In this document: positions 24,922 through 32,790 of the stretch, one piece after another | Layout of the letters: every line of letters starts with the position of its first letter | How positions within the stretch are numbered: position 1 is the stretch's first letter | Assembly: GCF_027706745.1 (NCBI RefSeq) | Contig: NZ_JAQFWP010000008.1 | Span: 62,001-126,000 of the forward strand | DNA: 64,000 nucleotides | From: Nocardiopsis suaedae | GTDB taxonomy: Bacteria > Actinomycetota > Actinomycetes > Streptosporangiales > Streptosporangiaceae | Direction of reading: 5' to 3' | Made by a program: the position numbers and the translations under genes | The notes under the pieces: generated by a model | The model's database searches: none | What the model was told of the DNA's origin: nothing | The model's input: only the letters and a program-made list of their open reading frames with translations

Positions 24922-25623
24922 TCACGTCGGCTCCGGTCGCTGTGGCGGGACGTCGGCCATGGCCTCCTCCAGAGGCTTGCGCCGCAGGTCGGGGACGCGC
25001 ACGTCGGGCGCCGGGTAGCCGACGGGGAACAGGATGTACGGCCTCTCGCTGGGCGGACGCCCGCAGATCCCGCTCAGGAAGGCCATCGGATTGGGCGTAT
25101 GCGTGAGCGTGCTCAGGCCCATGGTGTGCAGTGCGGTGATGAACATGCCGCAGGCGATGCCCACGCTCTCGTTGACGTAGTAGTGCTTTCGCCGTGTGCC
25201 GTCGGGCCGCACACCGTACTTCTGGGCGAAGCACACCACCAGCCACGGCGCCGTCTCCAGGTAGGGCTTGTCGGAGTCGGTGCCCAGCGGCGCGAGCGCG
25301 GCGCGCCAGTCCGGAGGCAGCCGGCCGCCCTCGTAGTTGACCCGCTCCTCTGCCTCGGCGGCCTCGCGTATGCGCTTCTTGGTGTCCGCGTCCCCGACGA
25401 CGACGAAGGTCCAGGGCTGCTGGTGGGCGCCGGAGGGTGCCGTGTTGGCGGCGTGCACGGCCAGGTCGATGCACTCGCGCGGGACCGGATCGCCGCTGAA
25501 CGCGCGCACGCTGCGCCGCTGGTCGAGCAGTGCGGCGAACTCCCGGCCCCGGCGGATCATCTCCGACTGGGGCAGTCGCCCAGGCCTATAGGGGACGAAG
25601 GGGTGGGCGGGCTCGGCGGCCAT
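24922..25623 (-). CDS. Iodotyrosine-deiodinase-like flavin nitroreductase
   Basis: 233 residues. The FMN motif is RRSVRAFS (36-43), then NTAPSGAHQQPWTFVVV (60-76). The segments HYYVNESVGIACG, then LFPVGYPAPDVRVPDLRRKPL match mammalian iodotyrosine deiodinase almost position for position. The three side chains that clamp the amino-acid part of iodotyrosine there (Glu157, Tyr161, Lys182 in human) align with Glu93, Tyr97 and Lys119, in the lid AEERVNYEGG and in SDKPYLETAP. This predicts reductive dehalogenation of a halotyrosine or halophenol rather than generic nitroreduction. ATG 25623 is preceded by GGAG. Confidence 0.82.
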   Translation of the reverse strand: MAAEPAHPFVPYRPGRLPQSEMIRRGREFAALLDQRRSVRAFSGDPVPRECIDLAVHAANTAPSGAHQQPWTFVVVGDADTKKRIREAAEAEERVNYEGGRLPPDWRAALAPLGTDSDKPYLETAPWLVVCFAQKYGVRPDGTRRKHYYVNESVGIACGMFITALHTMGLSTLTHTPNPMAFLSGICGRPPSERPYILFPVGYPAPDVRVPDLRRKPLEEAMADVPPQRPEPT

Positions 25624-25890
25624 GGGCGCTCCGTGGGGTGCTCTGGCCCTGCGCGTCCGGGCCGACCCGGGCCGCGGGGGCGGGCGTCCGTTCCGGAAGG
25701 TCTCCTTACCGTTGGTGCGGGGCGCAAACCGTCGGCGGAGCCGCCCCAGGAACGGCCTGGGACGCTCTTCGCCCCGCGCCCGCTCCAGGGCGGGAGGCCT
25801 GCGGCCGCTGGGCGAGATGCGGCCTCGGCGCCGATCGCTCCGCCACATATCCGCTTGCCCTCGACACGGGCGGCAGGGAAACTGGTGCGC

Positions 25891-26268
25891 ATGTGCCGAC
25901 GCGCCCGCAACCCCGGTGCGCATCACGTGTGCCTGTCCTGCCGCTCGGACTTCAAGGTCCGCAGCCTCCCCGATCAGCAGCGGGTCTGCCCCAACTGCGC
26001 AGGTGGACTGATCAATGCGGGCAACGACCTGGAAGTGCCCCGCCGCGATGACGCGGCCGGGTGGTTCGTGTTGGACGTCCTGCTCCGCGCCGGGGTCACC
26101 TTCCACTCCTCGTGCTGCGACGGGCCCGGGTGGCGGCCGCGCACCGTGCGCCAGGTCAAAGAGCGCCTCCAGGCCGCCGAGCGCACCGGAACCCCCCTCG
26201 CCCAGGCGCTGACCACCCGCGACCCCGACGAGATCGGGCGAGGCGTCACGCGTGCCCCGTCCGGTTGA
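25891..26268 (+). CDS. Small zinc-ribbon protein
   Basis: 125 residues from ATG 25891 behind CAGGGA. HHVCLSCRSDFKV and RVCPNCAGGLINAG form a four-cysteine zinc ribbon. The conserved middle (DDAAGWFVLDVLLRAGVTFH then SSCCDGPGWRPRTVRQVKER) has a further CC pair. The family is frequent in actinobacteria, and its function is unknown. Some databases label relatives deoxyxylulose-phosphate synthase, which this is not. Its end overlaps the convergent otrA-like gene by 23 bp. Confidence 0.7.
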   Translation: MCRRARNPGAHHVCLSCRSDFKVRSLPDQQRVCPNCAGGLINAGNDLEVPRRDDAAGWFVLDVLLRAGVTFHSSCCDGPGWRPRTVRQVKERLQAAERTGTPLAQALTTRDPDEIGRGVTRAPSG

Positions 26269-28237
26269 GGTGGGCCAGGTACTCGGCCCGGTCCAGGGGG
26301 TTGCCGTCGGTGCGCTCCCGCCGCGGCGGCGGACCCTCGACCAGGCGGTCCCCGCCCGGGCGCGTGGACCATGTGGCCTCTCCGCCCGTGAGCCCCGGCA
26401 GCCGTGCCGCCAGGGCGTGCACCTGGCGTGAGGGGATCTCGCCGGTGATCCGCCAGGAACCGCGCCCGGTGTCGGCCTCCTCGATGTGCGCTCGGGCCGC
26501 CGACAGCGCCGCCAGCACCTCCCCGAGCGCCTCGGAGGGCCCTTCCACCTCGAAGGCCTGCAACGGCTCGTACACGCGCGTGCCCGCCCGCGACAGCGCG
26601 CGCATCAGAACCAGCGGGGTCAGGCCCCGGAAATCGGCCGCCACGCTCGCCGGGGCCAGGAAGCCGCTGCGGACCAGCGTCACCGCGCAGTCGGGCACCG
26701 GCCACCCGTACAGGCCCTGCCCGAGCGCGGAGCGCACGGTCTCCTCGATGGCCCGGTCATAGGCCGCCGGGATGGCACCGACCTCCACCTCGCGCCGGAA
26801 CCGGACACCGCTCCCCTTGGCGCCCGGCTCGACACGCAGGCCGACCGTCGCCCAGAATCCGTCCACGCCCGGCCCCATCTCCTCCACGGCCTCGGCGGTG
26901 CCCGCGAGCCGCTCGGTGTAGACCGTGGCGCTCTCCTCGAACACCGCCTCGACGCCGAACTCCTCGGCGAGGGTGGAGGAGATGACCTCCTTCTGGACCT
27001 CCCCGAACAGCAGCACCGAGACCGCGCCGCCGGGCAATACGCGGGTGCGGATCAGCGGGTCCTGCTCGGCCAGTGCGGACAGCGCGGCGTGCAGCCGCCC
27101 CGCCTGGGCGGGGTCCGACGGGTGGACGGCGGACTCCAGGGGCGGGCGGGCGAAGCGCGGGGCGGGGGCGCCGGGCCGCGGCGGCCCGAGGCGGTCGCCG
27201 ACCCGCAGCCGGGGCAGGCCCCGCACGCGCGCGATCCCGCCCGCTTCGAGCGCGCGGGGCCGGTCGGCCCCGGCGGTGACCACCTCCAGCGCGGTGATGC
27301 GCCCGGCGTGCCCCTCCTCCCCCGGGTCCGCGCGGACGAAGGAGACCTGGTCGCGGGGTTCCAGGCGCCCGGCGAACAGGCGCAGGTAGCCGGACGTGTC
27401 GCCGGAGGGCGACCGGTCGACGGCGAAAACGGTGCCCGCCGGGCCGTCCGGTTCGGCCCCGGGCCAGGGCCGCGGCGCGAACAGGCCGGTGAGGGCGCGG
27501 GTGAGCGCACCGACGCCGGCCCCGGTGACCGCCGATCCGAACAGGACCGGCTGCACGGTGCCCGCGGCCACCTGGTCGCGCAGGCGGGCCCAGAGGCCGG
27601 GGCCGGGCGGCAGCGGCCGGTCCTCGACCAGGGCGGCGAGCAGCTCGTCGTCGTGGTCGGCCAGGACCTCGGCCGTGCGCGCGCGGAACGCGGCGCCGTC
27701 CGGGTCGGCAGGGAGGGTGCGCGCCTGCCGGGTGCCCGCCCCTTCGACGCGGTTCAGGGGCAGGAGCCGGGCCGGTGAGCTGCGGCGCAGCTCACCGAGG
27801 ACGCCGTCGGGCCGGGCGCCGCCCCGGTCGGCCTTGTTCACGAAGACCAGGACGGGGAGTCCGGCCTCGCGCAGGTGGCGCAGGAGCACGCGGGTGTGCG
27901 CCTGGACGCCTTCGACGGCCGACACGACGAGGACGGCCGCGTCCAGGACGGCCAGGGCGCGCTCGACCTCGGCCACGAAGTCGGCGTGGCCGGGGGTGTC
28001 GACGATGGTCACCTGGCGGCCGTGCGCGCTGAGGCAGGTGACCGCCGTGCGGACGGTGATGCCGCGCTCGCGCTCGATCCGGCCGGTGTCGGTGACGGTG
28101 TCGCCGGTGTCGACGCCGCCCATGCGGCCGATGGCGCCGGTGTCGTAGAGCAGGCGCTCGGTCAGGCTGGTCTTACCGGCGTCGACGTGGGCGACGATGC
28201 CGATCGTCAGAGGTGTGAGAGGCGAAGGAGGGGGCAT
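26246..28237 (-). CDS. otrA: OtrA/Tet(M)-like ribosomal protection GTPase
   Basis: 663 residues from ATG 28237, the same length range as Streptomyces OtrA. The GTPase motifs are AHVDAGKTSLTERLL (G1), RGITVRTAVTCL (G2), VDTPGHADFV (G3) and VFVNKADRGG (G4). EF-G-like domains II to V follow, with ESAVHPSDPAQAGRLHAALS in domain III and EPLQAFEVEGPSEALGEVLAAL in domain V. It should displace tetracycline from the ribosome with GTP hydrolysis. OtrA often serves as self-protection or intrinsic resistance; no tetracycline cluster lies here. An overlapping leader ORF and a possible WhiB7-type promoter precede it. The symbol is by similarity. Confidence 0.85.
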   Translation of the reverse strand: MPPPSPLTPLTIGIVAHVDAGKTSLTERLLYDTGAIGRMGGVDTGDTVTDTGRIERERGITVRTAVTCLSAHGRQVTIVDTPGHADFVAEVERALAVLDAAVLVVSAVEGVQAHTRVLLRHLREAGLPVLVFVNKADRGGARPDGVLGELRRSSPARLLPLNRVEGAGTRQARTLPADPDGAAFRARTAEVLADHDDELLAALVEDRPLPPGPGLWARLRDQVAAGTVQPVLFGSAVTGAGVGALTRALTGLFAPRPWPGAEPDGPAGTVFAVDRSPSGDTSGYLRLFAGRLEPRDQVSFVRADPGEEGHAGRITALEVVTAGADRPRALEAGGIARVRGLPRLRVGDRLGPPRPGAPAPRFARPPLESAVHPSDPAQAGRLHAALSALAEQDPLIRTRVLPGGAVSVLLFGEVQKEVISSTLAEEFGVEAVFEESATVYTERLAGTAEAVEEMGPGVDGFWATVGLRVEPGAKGSGVRFRREVEVGAIPAAYDRAIEETVRSALGQGLYGWPVPDCAVTLVRSGFLAPASVAADFRGLTPLVLMRALSRAGTRVYEPLQAFEVEGPSEALGEVLAALSAARAHIEEADTGRGSWRITGEIPSRQVHALAARLPGLTGGEATWSTRPGGDRLVEGPPPRRERTDGNPLDRAEYLAHLNRTGHA

Positions 28238-28304
28238 CGGTGGCGACGTCCTGAGGATCCCGTGTCCGGAAGGCGGGCTCGAAGAATCCGCAGAGTCGCC
28301 GCAT
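28173..28304 (-). CDS. Possible leader peptide overlapping the otrA start
   Basis: A 43-codon ORF starts at ATG 28304 behind a strong GAGGGAGAG. It runs through the otrA start codon in a different frame and ends at TAA 28173-28175. It opens MRRLCGFFEP and ends in an Arg-rich run. The otrA ATG itself has only a poor ribosome site. Stalling or slowing on this ORF could control otrA translation. Chance is possible. Confidence 0.35.
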   Translation of the reverse strand: MRRLCGFFEPAFRTRDPQDVATDAPSFASHTSDDRHRRPRRRR

Positions 28305-28343
28305 TCGGTCTCTCCCTCACGCTCGGTCGTGGTCGGCCACCGC

Positions 28344-28382
28344 ATGCTCGCGCGGGAGCACCGCGATGCGCAACGGAATTTC
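28344..28382 (-). promoter_or_regulatory. Candidate WhiB7-type promoter of the otrA-like gene
   Basis: On the minus strand: AT-rich GAAATT (28377-28382), three bases, TTGCGC as -35 (28368-28373), 18 bp, then GAGCAT as -10 (28344-28349). WhiB7 promoters have an AT-rich patch just upstream of the -35, recognised by its AT-hook. The -10 is poor, so this is tentative. Confidence 0.35.
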
Positions 28383-28393
28383 GGGGAGGACGG

Positions 28394-28418
28394 GGCCGGT
28401 CGGCGTCGCCGACCGGCC
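28394..28418 (-). terminator. Long hairpin upstream of the otrA promoter
   Basis: A 12-bp perfect arm (28394-28405) pairs with 28407-28418 around one central T. It could terminate read-through toward otrA or cap antisense RNA. Confidence 0.45.
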
Positions 28419-28555
28419 GGGTCATGACGTCGGCGCTGCGAAGCCGGGTCAGGTCCACACCAGTGCCGTGACCACCGTGCCGGTCTGGTCGGGACGGGTG
28501 GCCCGCGCTCCGCCTTGGCCCCTCGTGCGGTGACCACATGCGTTCACCGGCTTGC

Positions 28556-28561
28556 TAGCCT
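28556..28561 (+). promoter_or_regulatory. -10 element of leaderless hypothetical gene
   Basis: TAGCCT ends 6 bp before ATG 28568. The surrounding GCTAGC-T wording recurs at 17817 and 34480. Confidence 0.5.
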
Positions 28562-28567
28562 CCTGGC

Positions 28568-29086
28568 ATGGCAACGCAGGATCTGGAGGCCATCGTCGAT
28601 GACCTGCTCGCCCTTCCCTTCCCGCGGGAGCAGGTGCGGGAGGGGGACCTGCGCGGCGGACCGGGCTACCACGTGCACGTTCTACGGACCGGCCAGGACT
28701 TCTGGGAGGACGGTGGGGAGGAGGCCGTCGAGGCGGCCGAGGAGGAGATCGACACCGCTTTCCAGGGGCTTGTGGAGGCGCTGACGACGCGTTGGGGTGA
28801 GCCCGAACCGGTCGATCTGACGCCGTACCTGGACAGGGAATCGGTCGAGCAACCGTTCATCGATCCGTTCGATCGGCAGATGCCTCGTGAGGAACATCCT
28901 GTTCCCGAGCCGATCAGCCAGTTGTGCATGCTCAGTAGCACGATGCTCCTGTGGCGGCGGCCGGAATCGGGTCGATGGGTCTCCCTTGCCGTCGGGCAGC
29001 ACGATCGGGAGTTCCCCATCGAGCTGCTGGCCGCGGTCGGTGAGGCGCCGATCCCCCAGGTCGAGGATCGGGGCCGCCCGCTGTGA
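28568..29086 (+). CDS. Conserved-looking hypothetical protein, 172 aa
   Basis: An acidic soluble protein beginning MATQDLEAIVDDLLALPFPR, with a Glu-rich helix (GGEEAVEAAEEEIDTAFQGL). The end, WVSLAVGQHDREFPIELLAAV, suggests a mixed alpha/beta fold. No signal, membrane segment or motif allows a function. The composition resembles small immunity or SUKH/SMI1-like proteins, but no family signature is clear. It appears leaderless and monocistronic. Confidence 0.6.
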   Translation: MATQDLEAIVDDLLALPFPREQVREGDLRGGPGYHVHVLRTGQDFWEDGGEEAVEAAEEEIDTAFQGLVEALTTRWGEPEPVDLTPYLDRESVEQPFIDPFDRQMPREEHPVPEPISQLCMLSSTMLLWRRPESGRWVSLAVGQHDREFPIELLAAVGEAPIPQVEDRGRPL

Positions 29087-29159
29087 TGTGGTCAGGCGGC
29101 CTTGGGGGCGGGCGGGCCGAACGTGTCACCGGACCCGGCGAACGTTCGCGGTCATCGCA

Positions 29160-29639
29160 CTAGCCGGTCTCGATCGGCAGGGTCAGACCCGCCTTGACCG
29201 CGCCGGACGATGGGAAGGTCTCGTACCGCCTGACCCCGAAGTCGCTGACGAAGAGGCGCCGTGACACCTCCCTGTTCTGGGCGATGTCCCGCGTCACCAG
29301 CAGCACCGCGTAGTCCCACTGGCCGACGACCGCGTAGCACTGCTGCACGCACGCCTCCTCGCGCATGCGCGCCCGGAAGGCCGCGTGGTGCTCGGGGTCG
29401 TCGTCGGCCAGCGCCACCAGCACCAGGGAGGTGAGGCCGACCCCCACCGCCTCGGGGGCGACCACCGCCACCTCGGCGCGGATCGCCCCGGTGCGGCGCA
29501 GACGCGTCAGCCGGCGCTGCACCGCGCTGGGCGACAGGCCGACCTCGTCGCCCAGCTCGTGCAGCGGGCGCTGGGCGTCCTGCTGCACCAGGCCGAGCAG
29601 TAGGCGGTCCAGGTCGTCGAGGGGGTGCCGGTCGCGCAT
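29160..29639 (-). CDS. Lrp/AsnC-family regulator
   Basis: 159 residues from ATG 29639. The N-terminal helix-turn-helix reads LDDLDRLLLGLVQQDAQRPL then ELGDEVGLSPSAVQRRLTRL. The C-terminal RAM domain (about 68-150) has the alpha/beta pattern VGLTSLVLVALADDD to QQCYAVVGQWDYAVLLVTRD, the effector-binding fold. It is divergent from a PLP-dependent dehydratase-like gene, and a perfect Lrp box overlaps its own start codon. Local control of that enzyme by an amino acid is likely. Confidence 0.9.
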   Translation of the reverse strand: MRDRHPLDDLDRLLLGLVQQDAQRPLHELGDEVGLSPSAVQRRLTRLRRTGAIRAEVAVVAPEAVGVGLTSLVLVALADDDPEHHAAFRARMREEACVQQCYAVVGQWDYAVLLVTRDIAQNREVSRRLFVSDFGVRRYETFPSSGAVKAGLTLPIETG

Positions 29640-29653
29640 GCAAAAATCTTGCA
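29639..29653 (+). promoter_or_regulatory. Lrp/AsnC operator
   Basis: TGCAA-AAATC-TTGCA is a perfect inverted repeat with an AT core, close to the general Lrp-box form. It overlaps the start codon of the regulator and lies about 44 bp upstream of TAACGT (29697-29702), the likely -10 of the divergent PLP gene. Confidence 0.7.
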
Positions 29654-29745
29654 CGCATCGGCGGAAACGGGCAATCGCCGCCACCCCCTCCGTGCCTAAC
29701 GTGGCGGCCATCCGCTCCGGCCCATCCGATGACAGGGAGTCCGCC

Positions 29746-30726
29746 TTGGACCGTGCGCACACGTGCCCCCACCCGGCCGTCACCGCCGACGGCGCCGCTG
29801 AGGGCGCCGACGACCTGGACCTGGACCGCATCGCCGCGGCCCGCGAGTACATCGACCCCGTCTTCCTGGACACCCCGCAGTACCGGGACCCGGTGCTGGA
29901 CGCCGCGCTCGGGCGCCCCGCCCTGGTCAAGGTCGAGACGCTCAACCCCCTGCGCAGCTTCAAGGGGCGCGGCGCCCTGCACCTGGCGGCGCACCTGCCC
30001 GCGGCCACCGGGCTGGTGTGCGCCTCGGGCGGCGGCAACTTCGGGCAGGCGGTGGCCTATGCGGCGCGCGGCATCGGCGTCACCGCCGACGTGTTCGTGC
30101 CCGAGCACACCAGTGAGGTCAAGACCGCCCGCATGGTCTCCTTCGGGGCGCGGGTCCACCGGGTCGGCGCCCACCTGGAGGAGGCCGGGGCGTTCGCGGC
30201 CGCCGACGCGGGCCGGGTGATGGCCGTGGACGGGCGCGACGCCGCGATCGCCGAGGGGGCCGGGACCATCGGCGTGGAGCTGGCGTGGACCGGCGGCTTC
30301 GACACGGTGGTCCTGCCGCTGGGCGACGGCGCCCTGATCACCGGCGTGGCGCGGTGGCTGCGCGCGCACGCGCCGGGGGTGCGGGTGGTGGGGGCCGGTG
30401 CGGCCGCGGCCCCGGCGATGGCCCGGGCCTGGCGGACCGGGCGGGCCGAGGCGGTGGCGCCGTCGTCGTCCTTCGCGGCGGGGATCTCCATCGCCGCCCC
30501 GCACCCGGAGGCGGTGCGGCGGGTGCGGGCGCTGGTGGACGATGTGGTCCTGGTGGACGAGGAGGAGATGGCGGCGGCGATGCGCCTTGCCGCGCGCACG
30601 CTGGGGGTGCTGCCCGAACCGGCGGGGGCGGCCGGGCTGGCGGCGATCGCCCGCGGCCGGGAGGCGGTCCCGGGCGAGTCCGTGGCCACGGTGATCACCG
30701 GAGCCAACGCGGACCCGGCGGCGTAG
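29746..30726 (+). CDS. Threonine/serine dehydratase-like PLP enzyme
   Basis: 326 residues from TTG 29746 behind GGGAG. The PLP Lys is in PLRSFKGRGALH (about residue 73), the phosphate loop is CASGGGNFGQAVAYAA, and the C-terminal PEPAGAAGLAAI fits fold-type II. A short N-terminal extension (about 30 residues) precedes IAAAREYIDPVFLDTPQ. Members deaminate Thr or Ser or racemise Ser. PLGDGALITGVA, in place of the usual VPVGGGGL, is an altered tetraglycine loop, so the substrate may differ. A regulator of the Lrp family is divergent. Confidence 0.85.
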   Translation: MDRAHTCPHPAVTADGAAEGADDLDLDRIAAAREYIDPVFLDTPQYRDPVLDAALGRPALVKVETLNPLRSFKGRGALHLAAHLPAATGLVCASGGGNFGQAVAYAARGIGVTADVFVPEHTSEVKTARMVSFGARVHRVGAHLEEAGAFAAADAGRVMAVDGRDAAIAEGAGTIGVELAWTGGFDTVVLPLGDGALITGVARWLRAHAPGVRVVGAGAAAAPAMARAWRTGRAEAVAPSSSFAAGISIAAPHPEAVRRVRALVDDVVLVDEEEMAAAMRLAARTLGVLPEPAGAAGLAAIARGREAVPGESVATVITGANADPAA

Positions 30727-30801
30727 GGGGGCCTGGCCGCGGGCTGATGCCACGACCCGAGAGGCGGCGGCCCCGCCGTCCTCAGGGCGGCCGCCCCTTG
30801 G

Positions 30802-30825
30802 GCCGGGGAGCTCTGCCTCCCCGGC
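30802..30825 (+). terminator. Terminator after the PLP enzyme
   Basis: GCCGGGGAG-CTCTGC-CTCCCCGGC forms a 9-bp perfect stem, 75 bp after the stop. Confidence 0.65.
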
Positions 30826-31073
30826 GCTCGGCCCGGGACCGGTCGGGCTCCAGAGCTACCAGGACGGGAATTCGGGCGGCCGCGAGGGCCGTGTCCGCTG
30901 GAGTGGATTCATCTCCGCCCGGTCGGCACGGCCCCGCGATGCGGTGTCCCCGCAGCCACCTCGACGGGACCGAACACCGGGTGGCCTCCCGTCGCCCGCC
31001 GATGGGCGTTGGCGCCGGTCAGGGTCCCGGAGACGGCCCGTGTCCGGCCCGGAGCCGCAGCGACCGCGGTGCC

Positions 31074-31105
31074 CCGGCCATCGGCCCCCGGCGGCCGATG
31101 GCCGG
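31074..31105 (-). terminator. Terminator after the P450 gene
   Basis: A 13-bp perfect stem (CCGGCCATCGGCC with GGCCGATGGCCGG) and a six-base loop lie 43 bp downstream of the P450 stop. Confidence 0.75.
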
Positions 31106-31147
31106 TGCCGTCGAGGCCCGACGGGACGCCTTCGGCCCGCACCGGGC

Positions 31148-32413
31148 TCAGGTCCCGCCCCGGGGGCGCACCGGGAGGGACGCCAGGTGCCGGGAGCCCG
31201 GCTGGTCGAACCGTTCCAGGTCCTCGGGGGCCACTGCGAGCGTCAGGTCCGGGTACCGCTCCATCAGCAGTTCCAGCGCGATCTCGCCCTCCGTGCGCGC
31301 CAGGGCCGCCCCGAGGCAGTAGTGCGGCCCGTGGCCGAAGGACACGTGCGTCTCGCGCCGCCCCGCGGGCTCCCGGGTGAGGTCCAGCCGCTCCGGCTCG
31401 TCGAAGGCGGCCGGGTCGCGGTTGGCCCCCGTCAGTGCGCACACCACCGCGTCCCCGCGCGGAATGCGCACCCCGTGCACCTCCACGTCCTCCTTGGCGT
31501 GGGCGACGCCCGCCATCGGTGCCGGGCCGTGCAGCCGCAGCAGCTCGTGGACGGCGCGGGGCATCAGCCCGGGGTCACCGCGCAGTACCGAGAGCTGGTC
31601 GGGGTTCCGCTGCAGCGCCAGCACCGAGTTGGCCACGAAGTGGGCGGTGGTGTGGTGCCCGCCCTGGACGATGATGAGCACCATCGCGACCAGCTCGTCC
31701 TCGCTGAGGCGGCCGCCGTCCTCGTCGCGGGCGTGGATGAGCGCGGTCAGCAGGTCGTCGGGGGCCTCGCCGCGGGCGGCGAGGGCGCGCCGGTCGGCGA
31801 CGTCGCGCAGCACCGCGTCGACCATCTGCATGAAGGAGTCGTTGTAGCGCTCCGGTGCGCCCTCGGCGATGGTGTGCATCCACGCCCGCCATTGGGCACG
31901 CTCGGACTCCTCGATGCCGACCAGTTCGCAGATGACGTTGCCGGACAGGGGGAAGCCGTAGTCCCGCAGCACGTCGAACTCCTCGCGCCCCTCCACGGCG
32001 TCCAGCGCCTGCTCGGCGATGGCGCGGATGCGGGGGCGCAGGCCGTTGACGCGGCGCACGGTGAAGGCGCGCGAGACCAGTTTGCGCAGGCGCGCGTGGT
32101 CGTCGCCGTCGGTGGTGAGCAGGCCGCGCATGTAGCGCTTGTACTCGTCGGTGACGCCGAAGGCCTGCACGATCTGGTCGAGGACGCCCGCGCCCTCCAG
32201 GCCGGGGACCCGTGCGGCGTCGCGCAGGAAGCGCGGGTCGTTGAGCACGTCGCGCACCACGTCGTAGCGGGTGGCCATCCAGGTCGTGTAGTCGACGCCG
32301 GGGAAGGCGATGCGCACGAGGGGGGCGCCCTCGCGCATGCGCGCGTAGCCGCGCGGGGTGTCGTCCATGAACTCGGGGGAGCCCAGGTCGAAGACGGTGT
32401 CGGAAGCGGTCAT
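31148..32413 (-). CDS. Cytochrome P450 (bacterial class I)
   Basis: 421 residues from ATG 32413. The haem-thiolate loop is FGHGPHYCLGAALARTEGEI, with the Cys ligand near 365. The K-helix is HELLRLHGPA, giving ExxR, and the I-helix is VQGGHHTTAHFVAN. The I-helix has GGHHTT where AGxxTT is usual, so the acid next to the conserved Thr is replaced by His, which may alter proton delivery. No ferredoxin or reductase gene is adjacent. An operator-like palindrome overlaps the promoter. The substrate is unknown. Confidence 0.92.
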   Translation of the reverse strand: MTASDTVFDLGSPEFMDDTPRGYARMREGAPLVRIAFPGVDYTTWMATRYDVVRDVLNDPRFLRDAARVPGLEGAGVLDQIVQAFGVTDEYKRYMRGLLTTDGDDHARLRKLVSRAFTVRRVNGLRPRIRAIAEQALDAVEGREEFDVLRDYGFPLSGNVICELVGIEESERAQWRAWMHTIAEGAPERYNDSFMQMVDAVLRDVADRRALAARGEAPDDLLTALIHARDEDGGRLSEDELVAMVLIIVQGGHHTTAHFVANSVLALQRNPDQLSVLRGDPGLMPRAVHELLRLHGPAPMAGVAHAKEDVEVHGVRIPRGDAVVCALTGANRDPAAFDEPERLDLTREPAGRRETHVSFGHGPHYCLGAALARTEGEIALELLMERYPDLTLAVAPEDLERFDQPGSRHLASLPVRPRGGT

Positions 32414-32790
32414 GGTCGGCCTCGCTTGGCAGGGCGGTGGTGGTCCGTCGCCGTCCACGCTATCCGGTCTTCAGTAATTTCTGAAGACTCGAAAAGATGA
32501 TGGTGCGTCAAGAAACCGCAGTGCCGCCCCGCCTCCCCTGGCCGCCTCCGGCCGCCCCCGCCCCGATCCGGTGCGGGGCCGGAACCGGCCCCGCACCCGT
32601 CCCGCCGCTCCCGCCGCCGGAGCGGCCGCCCCACCTGCACGGACGCGCGGCGTAACCGCACGGCCACCGTCGAGGGGGCAACGTTCATCGCGTGATTGTT
32701 GGGACGTCCGACCTCGCATGTCCTGATAGACCTCGGTCCGGTCCGTCCCACCCCCAGGGGCGGATACCCGACGATTCCGAGGAGACGTGA
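32414..32790 (+). other. 377-bp divergent region of P450 and phoD
   Basis: It contains the P450 operator (32467-32488) and otherwise GC-rich DNA. GTTCATC at 32683-32689 resembles one PhoP direct-repeat unit, but no second unit is 11 bp away. No gene is supported. Confidence 0.5.
32467..32488 (-). promoter_or_regulatory. Operator over the P450 promoter
   Basis: GTCTTCAG-TAATTT-CTGAAGAC is a perfect 8-6-8 inverted repeat. On the minus strand it overlaps the likely -35 (TCTTCA); TAGCGT, 17 bp downstream, would be the -10 (32459-32464). This fits a TetR- or MarR-type repressor site; no regulator gene is adjacent. Confidence 0.6.

Larger units (their letters stand above)
30727..31147 (+). other. 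421-bp gap between convergent genes
   Basis: It holds two terminators (30802-30825 and 31074-31105) and no supported gene. Frames in the middle are compositionally biased but have no family features or ribosome sites. Confidence 0.5.

Noticed and set aside
30909-31442. Minus-strand 177-codon frame beyond the P450 end
   Set aside because: It runs through the terminator at 31074-31105 and lies out of frame with the P450; arginine/glycine-rich shadow.
32683-32689. PHO box before phoD
   Set aside because: Only one GTTCATC unit; PhoP sites need direct repeats 11 bp apart.
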